Part shown: in pieces, positions 1-5,837 of the stretch
Layout: each line of letters opens with the position of its first letter
Position numbering within the stretch: the first letter of the stretch is position 1
From: Cyanobacteria bacterium OH_PDB_112
Lineage (GTDB): Bacteria; Cyanobacteriota; Vampirovibrionia; Gastranaerophilales; CAJFVJ01
Length of the DNA stretch: 7,150 nucleotides
NCBI GenBank assembly: GCA_023457295.1
Contig: JAEWLZ010000118.1
Location: 1-7,150 of the forward strand
Direction of reading: 5' to 3'
Made by a program: the position numbers and the translations under genes
Notes under the pieces: generated by a model
Told to the model about the DNA's origin: nothing
Database searches by the model: none
The model's input: the letters and a program-made list of their open reading frames with translations, nothing else

Positions 1-94
1 AGCGTCTCTGGCAAATTTGCTGGATACGATGCTCCAGGTCAACTTGCCTTGAGGTTAGAGATAAAAATCTTGCCTGATTTGACGACAAACCCAT
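1..94 (-). CDS. Partial CDS: N-terminus of a tandem paralog of the GLUG surface-type protein
   Basis: The start codon is at 94-92 and the gene runs off the left edge, leaving 31 complete codons. The translated start matches the 593-residue neighbour at 28 of 31 positions; the first 21 residues are identical, and the three changes are K22H, V24I and N26Q. DNA identity over these 94 bases is about 86% (81/94). The start is supported by that match and by an AAGGA Shine-Dalgarno at 112-108, 13 bases upstream. No signal peptide is visible; the opening is Ser/Arg/Gln-rich and probably helical. It lies on the same strand as the neighbour, 109 bases downstream of it. The central domain is outside the window, so only family membership can be claimed. 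Confidence 0.85.
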   Translation of the reverse strand, partial: MGLSSNQARFLSLTSRQVDLEHRIQQICQRR

Positions 95-199
95 TTTTAA
101 GTCTTTTTCCTTAATTTTCTACACACATACACTCGTCACATCGACAAAAAAACGCATCCGCTTGAAGAATTTTAAGGAAATGTTAAAAATTTGTTACAA
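95..199 (-). promoter_or_regulatory. Conserved promoter/leader module, copy A
   Basis: Read on the minus strand, the block opens with TTGTAACAA, usable as a -35 (TTGTAA). After a 19-base spacer comes TAAAAT, a possible -10. An invariant stretch containing CTTCAAGCGGATGCG follows, then GATGTGACGAGT, a TG-rich run and the AAGGA ribosome-binding site. All these parts recur in the same order in copy B. The module begins only four bases after the stop codon of the upstream gene, so no separate terminator fits between the two genes. The second paralog may therefore be transcribed both by readthrough and from this site. The promoter assignment is inferred; the conservation is seen directly. Confidence 0.6.
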
Positions 200-203
200 A
201 AGT

Positions 204-1985
204 TTATGAAAAATATTTAAACGAACTTTGAGCATTTTGGTCGAGGATTTTTTTGACGGATTCACGCTCAGAGCTTATAGTTTTGTATTCAACCTCAATG
301 GAAGTCTGTTCTAGTTGGAGTTTTTTATCTTGCGCATTGATTTCTTCTACTATTTTTTCATATTTATTTTCGGCCTCAGTATTATCTGTTTCATATAGGT
401 CATCATTTATTTCAGGAGATAAACGCCAGTCTTTTTCTTCATACTCTGAACCGTAAAATTTAATAATTTCCTGAGTATATGCATCAGGTTTTGCTAAAAG
501 AGCATAATTACCATTACGAAGTCCTTCTTCAAGTTCATCTGAAGTAGGAGTAGTTCCATCATATATAAATGTACTTATTGCGTTGAGATTTAATACAGGA
601 GTTCCTCCGCTCATATCCCATATATTTTGTCCGTTGGGAGCTATTGAAGAAGCAAATCCAGGTCCCATGGTAGTAGAGGAAGAAGCCCAATTTGAGCCTG
701 TAACAGTGCCATTCCAATAGTAATTTGTACCGTTATTTTGAGCGAAACTATTTATAACTACTGTACCTGTACCATGCCCGAAAGGATAAACACTAATAGG
801 CGTCATACTTGCATTATAAATTTGTCCTGTTGCGTAACAATTGTCTATAACTAGCCCCGAAGTATAATCACAACCCATAAATAAGCTTCTGCAATCTTGG
901 AAAATCCCTGAGGTAGGAACAATCATATCCACATCAGCTCCTGACATAGATATTCTAGCATTAGAGGCATTTCTTCCTATGAAACCGCCTGTTTGGTCTA
1001 TGCCCATAGAATCTCGTAAGTCAATAATTCCGCTTACTGTTGAAATATCAACTACACCTCCTGCATCTACGTAACCTGTTATTCCTCCTATATCTTGCGT
1101 TGACGTATTACTGTTGACACAAGGCGGGTTATACGAACTGTTAAGGTCCATACTTATATTATCTGAATGGCAGTTTAAAATTTGCCCGCTCCCACCAGTG
1201 GTACCTGCGATAGTACCTACACTTATAATTTGTGAAGTTCCAGCGTTAATATTTATAGTAGTACCATTCAAATAAATATTTTGTGCTGTACCGTTAAGAT
1301 TTGCAAACATACCTTGATATCCGGTTGTAGAGTTTATGGTTATGTTGCTTATTGTATGGCAATTACCGTCAAATTGACCTGTGAAGGCATTTGTACTATC
1401 GCCGATAGCATCCCAACTATACCCTGCCATGTCTATATCATCCATAAGGATATAGTTGAGGTTTAGTCCGTCATTTGTATTGAAGCCATTATCCATCAAG
1501 GCTTCAAAGGCAGACCTGGAAGAAATAGCGACGGATGTTGTGGGTGTTAAAGTGTAAGTTCCGTCGACTTGTCTTTGTGTTGTCATGTGTGTGACAAAGT
1601 CTAAACCAGTTGTTGTATTAACAAGATTTATAATATTTGTACTTGCGCCTGTTGCCGCTATTTCAGCTGCAGTTGCCGTTGCCATATCTGTTTCGTCAAT
1701 AGATTTGAATGGCAAATTATGCTTTCCTAAAAGCATATTATTTGTGAGGTCCATAACCTGATAGCCTGCATTTTGCAGGTTTGATAAGGTTATTCGTTCA
1801 TTTTGTGCTGTGTTTGGTACAAAAAGTTTTCGGTTTGAAATGCTGTTATTGTATTGTGTGGCAATGTTTTCAAGTTCTGAATTTAAGCGTAAGCGTCTTT
1901 GGCAAATGTTTTGGACACGTTTTTCCAAATCAACTTGCCTTGAAGTAAGAGATAAAAATCTTGCCTGATTAGACGACAAACCCAT
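204..1985 (-). CDS. Predicted surface/adhesin-like protein with GLUG-type beta-helix and helical end caps
   Basis: This is a 593-residue protein of unknown precise role. Residues 1-50 form a helical, Arg/Gln-rich cap. Residues ~155-465 resemble the GLUG / IgA-peptidase-type beta-helix: an entry strand around NYILMDDIDMAGYSWDAIG (~177-195), then FTGQFDGNCHTISNITI (201-217) and GYQGMFANLNGTAQNIYL (222-239). Glycine-rich repeats follow near 255-279, 298-322, 331-354 and 371-389, and the domain closes with IWDMSGGTPVLNLN (455-468). Residues ~482-593 are charged and helical, with a coiled-coil-like tail (541-593). There is no signal peptide, membrane segment, LPXTG or other anchor. The start is fixed by an AAGGA site 11 bases upstream and by the identical start of the paralog. 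GLUG proteins are usually surface or secreted, which makes the missing signal peptide odd. The usual FDGNGH motif carries Cys209 in place of the second Gly. CDS is certain; adhesin role is an inference. Confidence 0.85.
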   Translation of the reverse strand: MGLSSNQARFLSLTSRQVDLEKRVQNICQRRLRLNSELENIATQYNNSISNRKLFVPNTAQNERITLSNLQNAGYQVMDLTNNMLLGKHNLPFKSIDETDMATATAAEIAATGASTNIINLVNTTTGLDFVTHMTTQRQVDGTYTLTPTTSVAISSRSAFEALMDNGFNTNDGLNLNYILMDDIDMAGYSWDAIGDSTNAFTGQFDGNCHTISNITINSTTGYQGMFANLNGTAQNIYLNGTTININAGTSQIISVGTIAGTTGGSGQILNCHSDNISMDLNSSYNPPCVNSNTSTQDIGGITGYVDAGGVVDISTVSGIIDLRDSMGIDQTGGFIGRNASNARISMSGADVDMIVPTSGIFQDCRSLFMGCDYTSGLVIDNCYATGQIYNASMTPISVYPFGHGTGTVVINSFAQNNGTNYYWNGTVTGSNWASSSTTMGPGFASSIAPNGQNIWDMSGGTPVLNLNAISTFIYDGTTPTSDELEEGLRNGNYALLAKPDAYTQEIIKFYGSEYEEKDWRLSPEINDDLYETDNTEAENKYEKIVEEINAQDKKLQLEQTSIEVEYKTISSERESVKKILDQNAQSSFKYFS

Positions 1986-2090
1986 TAATGGTTTTTTCCT
2001 TACACTTTTTTACACACACATACTCGTCACATCGGCAAAAATACGCATCCGCTTGAAGAATTTTAATGAATTATTAAAAATTTGTTACAA
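1986..2090 (-). promoter_or_regulatory. Conserved promoter/leader module, copy B
   Basis: This is the upstream module of the 593-residue gene and the partner of 95-199. On the minus strand the order is TTGTAACAA (2090-2082), a possible -10 TAAAAT (spacer 19), CTTCAAGCGGATGCG, GATGTGACGAGT, a TG-rich tract and the AAGGA site (2001-1997). The TTGTNACAA element is a dyad and could equally be a protein-binding site. No recognised riboswitch fold was found by eye. Confidence 0.6.
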
Positions 2091-2132
2091 GATAAATTAA
2101 TCTCATGGTCTATACCTTTTTAAATCTCATAG

Positions 2133-2181
2133 CTGATTACCTCATATGAAACAGAATCTAAAATGTAATCAGAGGGGATTA
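2133..2181 (+). promoter_or_regulatory. Competing inverted repeats upstream of the TPR gene
   Basis: CTGATTAC (2133-2140) is perfectly complementary to GTAATCAG (2165-2172) across a 24-base spacer. Part of the right arm, TAATC (2166-2170), can instead pair with GATTA (2177-2181) around the loop AGAGGG. The spacer holds a possible -10, TAAAAT (2159-2164), but no good -35 is seen. Depending on where transcription starts, this is either an operator over the promoter or a leader with two exclusive hairpins. Function is inferred; the pairings are exact. Confidence 0.4.
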
Positions 2182-2204
2182 ATACGACATTAGATAGGGG
2201 AACT

Positions 2205-2975
2205 ATGGTTGAGGTAACGTCAAACGTATTTAAAAAAAATTTGAGTTCTATGACAAATAAAGTTGAGCTTGATAAAAGCCCGGCTTACAATCATTATGTA
2301 AAGGCAGAGGCTTTGAGGCTTACCGGTCTTTTTGACAATGCTACTCAGGAATATCACAAGGCAATATTTTTAAATAAAAAATATGCCGAAGCATACAAAG
2401 GTCTTGGGATTTTGAATAAAACCATAGGCAATTATGACGATGCAATAGAAAATCTTAAAAAATCTATTTCTGAAATGCCTTTTGATAAACAGGCATATAA
2501 TGAGCTTGCTATTTGTTATATGGATACAAAAAATATGCCAAAAGCTATAAAAGCTCTTAAACGTGCTATCAAAATAGATCCTGGTTATATTGAGCCTCAA
2601 TTTAATTTAGCTATTGTGCATGAAATATTAAATGAAAATGAAATGGCTTTTTCTATCTATTCTAAAATAATAGAACAGCGTCCGAGCTATCTCGCTGCAT
2701 ATAACAATATGGCGATATTGCATTTGCGTTCTGGTGAAATCACAAAAAGTCTTGAGATTTTCAAAAAATTAATGGATATTAACCCTGAATATCATAGAGC
2801 TTATTTAGGCAGTGCAATATGTTATGATAAAATGCAACGTTTTGCTCTTGCCAGAAAATTTTATAATAAATATCTAGACTTAAAACCAGGGTCAGACAAC
2901 GCATTCTATATTTCTGAAAGACTGAAAAACATGAAGTCTACTTCAGAAGCTAATTTGAGTTTAATTACAGGCTGA
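2205..2975 (+). CDS. Tetratricopeptide (TPR) repeat protein
   Basis: This 256-residue protein consists almost wholly of six TPR units in perfect 34-residue phase: 27-60, 61-94, 95-128, 129-162, 163-196 and 197-230. A short capping helix (231-245) and a polar tail follow. Typical TPR positions are visible, such as the AY at the start of helix A, central G/A residues, and NP, DP or KP at unit ends (for example KIDPGY, DINPEY, LKPGS). TPR arrays are protein-binding scaffolds. There is no signal peptide, transmembrane segment or catalytic domain, so it is probably cytoplasmic. The chosen ATG has an AGGGG site four bases upstream; the next in-frame ATG, at 2250, would lose only 15 non-repeat residues. 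The gene is divergent from the GLUG-type gene across 219 bp and convergent with the orphan gene, its stop lying 2 bases from the opposing stop. The partner is unknown; assembly or export of its neighbours is only a possibility. Confidence 0.92.
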   Translation: MVEVTSNVFKKNLSSMTNKVELDKSPAYNHYVKAEALRLTGLFDNATQEYHKAIFLNKKYAEAYKGLGILNKTIGNYDDAIENLKKSISEMPFDKQAYNELAICYMDTKNMPKAIKALKRAIKIDPGYIEPQFNLAIVHEILNENEMAFSIYSKIIEQRPSYLAAYNNMAILHLRSGEITKSLEIFKKLMDINPEYHRAYLGSAICYDKMQRFALARKFYNKYLDLKPGSDNAFYISERLKNMKSTSEANLSLITG

Positions 2976-2977
2976 TA

Positions 2978-4234
2978 TTACATTCCATCGGCTTCTGCTT
3001 TTAAGGCTTTTGAGCTTTTAAGTGCTTCGTCTAAGGTTTTTTTACGTTCATTGAATGCGTCTGTTTCAAAGAAGTTATACCAAGCAGGTTTCAAGCTGTT
3101 GTGCATAGTGTCTTTGTCATCAGAATCAATATTTTCTAAAACTTTATTCCAGTCATTTTGCAGGCTGTGCTCAGTGGCTTTAACTCTCAAGTTATCCAAT
3201 ACATTTTTAAATTCTTTGACTCCTTCGTCTTTATCGTTTTTAGCAAGAGCAGTCAAAATTTGAGTCAAATCTATATCTTTATCTTGCATTTTCTTAAATA
3301 AAGCTTTTGAAGTATCTTTATTCGATGTTAAGTCAATTAAGGCTTCCTCGATTTCTCCAATATCAGGATCATCTCCTTTTATAAGATCTTTTAAGTCTCT
3401 GAATTTTTCTCTTAATTCTGTTTCTTGTGCATTATTTTCTTCTACAACTTCACCTGTTTTTAGTTTTTCAATATTTTCCGTAAGTTCTTTTTTGGTAATA
3501 GAAGAACTGTTTTCGCTAAAGCCTACTTTTTCGAGTAATTTTTGATATTGGTCGGCACTTGTTATTTCGACTTTATCAAATTCTTCATTTGTCGCTAAAT
3601 CACGACCTAATACGGTTTTAGCAATTACTTTTTTGGCGCTTTCCGATAATGTACCCGAGTCGATATCGGTTATATCTTCAAGTATATGTTTTAATGTCAC
3701 TTTATGATTTTCTGTCTTTTCTTTAAGGTCATCAAATTTTTCTTTAGAATAGTCCTTAAGACTACCGTATTGTATTTTTGTTTCGTCATTTACTTGTTTA
3801 TCATTAGCTATATCTTTTATATCTCTGCTTCTTGCACTTATTGTGCCATCGCCATTCTTTTCTTTTACTTTTCCTATATTTTCAATTTGCTTTAAATAAA
3901 TCATCATTGAAAATAAATTACCGAACGCATCATTCATATTATTCGTTGAATTATATGATGAAGTTAATAAAGATTGCTGCATTAGTAAATTATCATAAAA
4001 ATTTACAGGAGTTGAGATTCTTGGTGAGTAAGGATTGTAATTGAAATTATTAAGCAGATATTTAGTTTCCGGTAAACTTTGTACTAAACCTGTAGAATCT
4101 GCTAGATTCCATACAGTATTATCATCTCTCCAAAGCCCACCGGTGTTTATTACAGATGCTTGAGAATTTGGGTCATACCCGTAAGGTAATGATCCGAAAG
4201 GATTAAATTGTCCGCCGTAAATATTATTCAGCAT
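2978..4234 (-). CDS. Hypothetical 418-residue cysteine-free protein
   Basis: I do not recognise a family. Residues 1-85 are low in charge and rich in Asn, Tyr, Gly, Pro and Ser. Residues ~86-120 are moderately hydrophobic (around AFGNLFSMMIYLKQI). Residues ~121-418 are highly charged (Lys, Asp, Glu) and probably helical, ending in a Lys/Ala-rich tail. There are no cysteines, a composition common in exported bacterial proteins, but no signal peptide. Several segments look like degraded EF-hand loops: NGDGTIS (127-133), SENSSSITKKEL (240-251), DDPDIGEIEEAL (288-299) and KNDKDEGVKEF (332-342). None has a full ligand set, so calcium binding is not claimed. The start is supported by AGAGG (4244-4240) five bases upstream. 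Its stop lies 2 bases from that of the convergent TPR gene, with no intervening terminator. Its promoter should lie in the AT-rich region to its right. Confidence 0.87.
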   Translation of the reverse strand: MLNNIYGGQFNPFGSLPYGYDPNSQASVINTGGLWRDDNTVWNLADSTGLVQSLPETKYLLNNFNYNPYSPRISTPVNFYDNLLMQQSLLTSSYNSTNNMNDAFGNLFSMMIYLKQIENIGKVKEKNGDGTISARSRDIKDIANDKQVNDETKIQYGSLKDYSKEKFDDLKEKTENHKVTLKHILEDITDIDSGTLSESAKKVIAKTVLGRDLATNEEFDKVEITSADQYQKLLEKVGFSENSSSITKKELTENIEKLKTGEVVEENNAQETELREKFRDLKDLIKGDDPDIGEIEEALIDLTSNKDTSKALFKKMQDKDIDLTQILTALAKNDKDEGVKEFKNVLDNLRVKATEHSLQNDWNKVLENIDSDDKDTMHNSLKPAWYNFFETDAFNERKKTLDEALKSSKALKAEADGM

Positions 4235-4289
4235 TTTTTCCTCTATCTCTCATGTATATGGTTATTCTTAAATATAAAAAAACCAAATC

Positions 4290-4328
4290 TATTACAAAAT
4301 TGCTAAATTTATTTATAATTTTGTAATA
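4290..4328. repeat. 12 bp perfect inverted repeat (hairpin)
   Basis: Arms TATTACAAAATT (4290-4301) and AATTTTGTAATA (4317-4328) are exact complements around a 15-base loop that itself contains the palindrome TAAATTTA. On the plus strand it is followed by TTTTTT. It lies 56 bases upstream of the orphan start and overlaps that gene's possible -35 (TTGTAA on the minus strand). It could be an operator or a leader hairpin. There is no plus-strand gene just upstream for it to terminate. Confidence 0.5.
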
Positions 4329-4375
4329 TTTTTTAATTAAAAAAGCTAGAATACATATATATCGAGTATATCAGC

Positions 4376-4505
4376 ATATTAAGAAATATTAACTTTATTA
4401 AAAAACTAAAAAATTTAGTACTGGACTAAAATTTTTAATATTTTTTAAATACGGCTTTTTAGCTTATATCTAAAAGATTGTTCGCCTTTTAATATTTCTT
4501 AATAT
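4376..4505. repeat. Widely spaced 17 bp perfect inverted repeat
   Basis: ATATTAAGAAATATTAA (4376-4392) recurs as its exact reverse complement at 4489-4505. The arms are 96 bases apart. Each arm contains its own dyad, ATATT-AAGA-AATAT, the form expected of a dimer-binding operator. The two copies sit in mirror orientation between divergent genes. The DNA is very AT-rich, which raises the chance background, but a 17 bp exact match within 430 bases is still unlikely. No known operator consensus was matched. Confidence 0.55.
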
Positions 4506-4641
4506 AAAAAAAATTTGTTTTTTTATTGTAAAGGCTTGCAGCGCAAAGGAATACAAGGTTTTTTTATATTATATATTATTATTAAATAATAAAAATATAT
4601 AAATATAATTATATTACTTATGGGTAAATTTGGTATGACTT

Positions 4642-4650
4642 TGGTATAAT
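4642..4650 (+). promoter_or_regulatory. Extended -10 promoter of the S1 gene
   Basis: TGGTATAAT is a perfect extended -10 (TGn-TATAAT). The hexamer 17 bases further up (4622-4627) is a poor -35, as is usual for extended -10 promoters. A start near 4657 would give a leader of about 38 bases ending in the AGGAGG site (4680-4685). Confidence 0.75.
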
Positions 4651-4694
4651 ACTTTAAGCATTAATTGCTAAAAATACTTAGGAGGTTATATTTA

Positions 4695-5750
4695 ATGTCA
4701 AAAAATACAATTGAGAAATCTTTTGCTGAACTTTTGGAGGAGTACGATTATAAATTTAACAAGGGTGATTTAGTCAAAGGAATTGTAGTTGCTTATGATT
4801 CAAATTCTGTTCTTGTTGATATAGGAGCAAAAACTACGGCAATTTTACCTAATAGAGAGGTTAAAGCCGATAATAAGCCTATAAAAGATGTTCTTATCCA
4901 AGGAGAAGAATATGAATTTTTAATTTTAAAAGAGGAAGATGCTGAAGGTCATTTTATACTTTCTCATAAAAAAGTTATTTCAGCTTACAGTTGGAAAGAA
5001 CTTGAAAAAGTTGATAAAGAAACAGCTATTTTAGAAGGTGAAGTATTAAATGTAGTCAAAGGCGGCTTAATGGTCGATGTAATGGGCATTAGAGGATTTG
5101 TTCCTTCAAGCCATTTGAGATCCAAGCCATCAGATGATTTAATCGGTCAAAAAATAGAATTGAAAATTTTGTCTATGGATAATGCTACAAATAATTTGAT
5201 TTTATCTAACAGAAAATCAGGTACCGAATTTGAAAATAAAAACGCCGATTTGCTCGCAGATATTCAAATAGGTCAAATTGTAGAAGGCGAAGTTGTTAGA
5301 CTGGCGGATTTTGGAGCATTTATAGATATTGGCGGAATTGACGGACTTTTGCCGCTTTCTCAAATGTCATGGAGATGGATTGACCATCCTGCCGATTTAC
5401 TTAAAATTTCTGAAAAAGTAAAAACAGAAGTTATTGGTATAGATCATGACAAAAAGCGTGTAAGTTTGAGCTTAAAATCCCTTCAGGAAAATCCTTGGGA
5501 AGAAGCTAGAGCCAAAGTTAAAGAAGGCGAAAAAATCAAAGGTATTGTTACTCGCTTGAAGCCTTTTGGAGCTTTTATAGAAGTATTACCTGGGGTAGAG
5601 GCTTTACTTCCTCAAAAAGAAGTGCTTGAATATCAAAACTCCACAGGTAAACTTTTAGATCTAAATGGAGAAATTGAAACTACTGTTATTAGGTTTACAC
5701 CTGATGATAGAAGAATCAGTTTAAGTTTTTCAGGCAAAAAAGTAGATTAG
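4695..5750 (+). CDS. rpsA: 30S ribosomal protein S1 / S1-domain RNA-binding protein
   Basis: This 351-residue protein has four S1 (OB-fold) RNA-binding domains. Domain 1 spans ~22-92 (GDLVKGIVVAYDSNSVLVDIG). Domain 2 spans ~108-174 and is more divergent. Domain 3 spans ~190-262 (VEGEVVRLADFGAFIDIGG ... RVSLSLKS). Domain 4 spans ~276-346 (IKGIVTRLKPFGAFIEV ... RISLSFSG). Domains 3 and 4 carry the FGAFI core typical of mRNA-binding S1 motifs. E. coli S1 has six domains; shorter forms of three or four are normal in cyanobacteria and Firmicutes, so the length is unremarkable. Its expected job is to hold mRNA on the 30S subunit. The ATG at 4695 was chosen because a perfect AGGAGG lies nine bases upstream; an in-frame TTG at 4665 would put that site inside the gene. 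It is monocistronic, with its own promoter and a strong terminator. Confidence 0.93.
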   Translation: MSKNTIEKSFAELLEEYDYKFNKGDLVKGIVVAYDSNSVLVDIGAKTTAILPNREVKADNKPIKDVLIQGEEYEFLILKEEDAEGHFILSHKKVISAYSWKELEKVDKETAILEGEVLNVVKGGLMVDVMGIRGFVPSSHLRSKPSDDLIGQKIELKILSMDNATNNLILSNRKSGTEFENKNADLLADIQIGQIVEGEVVRLADFGAFIDIGGIDGLLPLSQMSWRWIDHPADLLKISEKVKTEVIGIDHDKKRVSLSLKSLQENPWEEARAKVKEGEKIKGIVTRLKPFGAFIEVLPGVEALLPQKEVLEYQNSTGKLLDLNGEIETTVIRFTPDDRRISLSFSGKKVD

Positions 5751-5768
5751 TACTTACAAAAAACGTAT

Positions 5769-5813
5769 AAAATTCCGCAAAATTTGTCTTATAATTAATT
5801 TTGCGGAATTTTT
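5769..5813 (+). terminator. Rho-independent terminator of the S1 gene
   Basis: A 16 bp perfect stem (5769-5784 with 5797-5812) surrounds a 12-base loop. The core CCGC/GCGG is flanked by A/T pairs, and the right arm ends in TTTTT. The A-rich left arm would act as a U-run in the other direction, so it may also stop leftward transcription. It begins 18 bases after the S1 stop codon. Confidence 0.87.
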
Positions 5814-5831
5814 ATAAGTTTTGGGTATAAT
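5801..5831 (+). promoter_or_regulatory. Promoter of the zinc-ribbon gene, apparently leaderless
   Basis: A perfect TATAAT (5826-5831) ends six bases before the ATG at 5838. A start at the usual distance from the -10 falls on the A of the ATG, so the mRNA should have almost no leader. No Shine-Dalgarno is present. The only -35 candidate is TTGCGG (5801-5806, spacer 19), which lies inside the right arm of the S1 terminator. Confidence 0.65.
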
Positions 5832-5837
5832 AGCACT

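Larger units (their letters stand above)
1..199 (-). repeat. Direct repeat, copy A (5' module plus first 31 codons); copy B at 1892-2090
   Basis: Copy A aligns without a gap to 1892-2090 at a constant offset of 1891 bases, except for small shifts around the Shine-Dalgarno. Segment 131-199 matches 2022-2090 at 64 of 69 bases. The coding part (1-94) matches at 81 of 94. Similarity stops abruptly beyond the 9-base near-palindrome TTGTTACAA (191-199 and 2082-2090), which lies exactly 97 bases from the start codon in both copies. The copies are too diverged for a very recent duplication, and the non-coding part is better kept than the coding part. Confidence 0.9.
4235..4664. other. AT-rich divergent intergenic region
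   Basis: These 430 bases separate the orphan gene (leftward) from the S1 gene (rightward). I see no convincing gene. Contents from left to right: the orphan gene's Shine-Dalgarno (4244-4240); a possible minus-strand promoter TTGTAA ... TATATT with a short 15-base spacer, within about 4271-4300; a hairpin (4290-4328); a widely spaced 17 bp inverted repeat (4376-4505); between its arms, a small stem TTTAGT/ACTAAA (4414-4419, 4425-4430) flanked by A- and T-runs; a short GC-richer island (about 4530-4558, with TTGCAGCGCAA) ending in a run of seven T; an almost pure A/T stretch (about 4560-4618); and the S1 promoter. The GC-richer island followed by T's could be the end of a small RNA, but the stem is too weak to call. 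Confidence 0.6.

Noticed and set aside
1281..1466. An open frame on the plus strand inside the GLUG-type gene.
   Set aside because: It is antisense to a strongly supported gene, with no ribosome-binding site or recognisable domain.
3704..4044. Overlapping plus-strand open frames antisense to the orphan gene, one rich in Phe/Ile/Tyr like a membrane protein.
   Set aside because: Hydrophobic content is the expected complement of Lys/Glu-rich codons on the other strand; no start signals.
4252..4326. A 24-codon open frame on the plus strand (starts MYMVIL, ends LFIIL) that resembles a small hydrophobic peptide.
   Set aside because: It has no Shine-Dalgarno (upstream is pyrimidine-rich), no promoter, and it overlaps the opposing gene's control region; expected by chance in AT-rich DNA.
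4530..4566. A GC-richer patch followed by seven T's, considered as a small-RNA terminator.
   Set aside because: The best stem is only four base pairs (TTGC/GCAA) and lies well before the T-run; no promoter for a small RNA could be placed with confidence.
4665..4694. An upstream TTG start for the S1 gene adding ten residues.
   Set aside because: The perfect AGGAGG at 4680-4685 would lie inside the gene and is ideally spaced for the ATG at 4695; the extra residues do not look like an S1 N-terminus.
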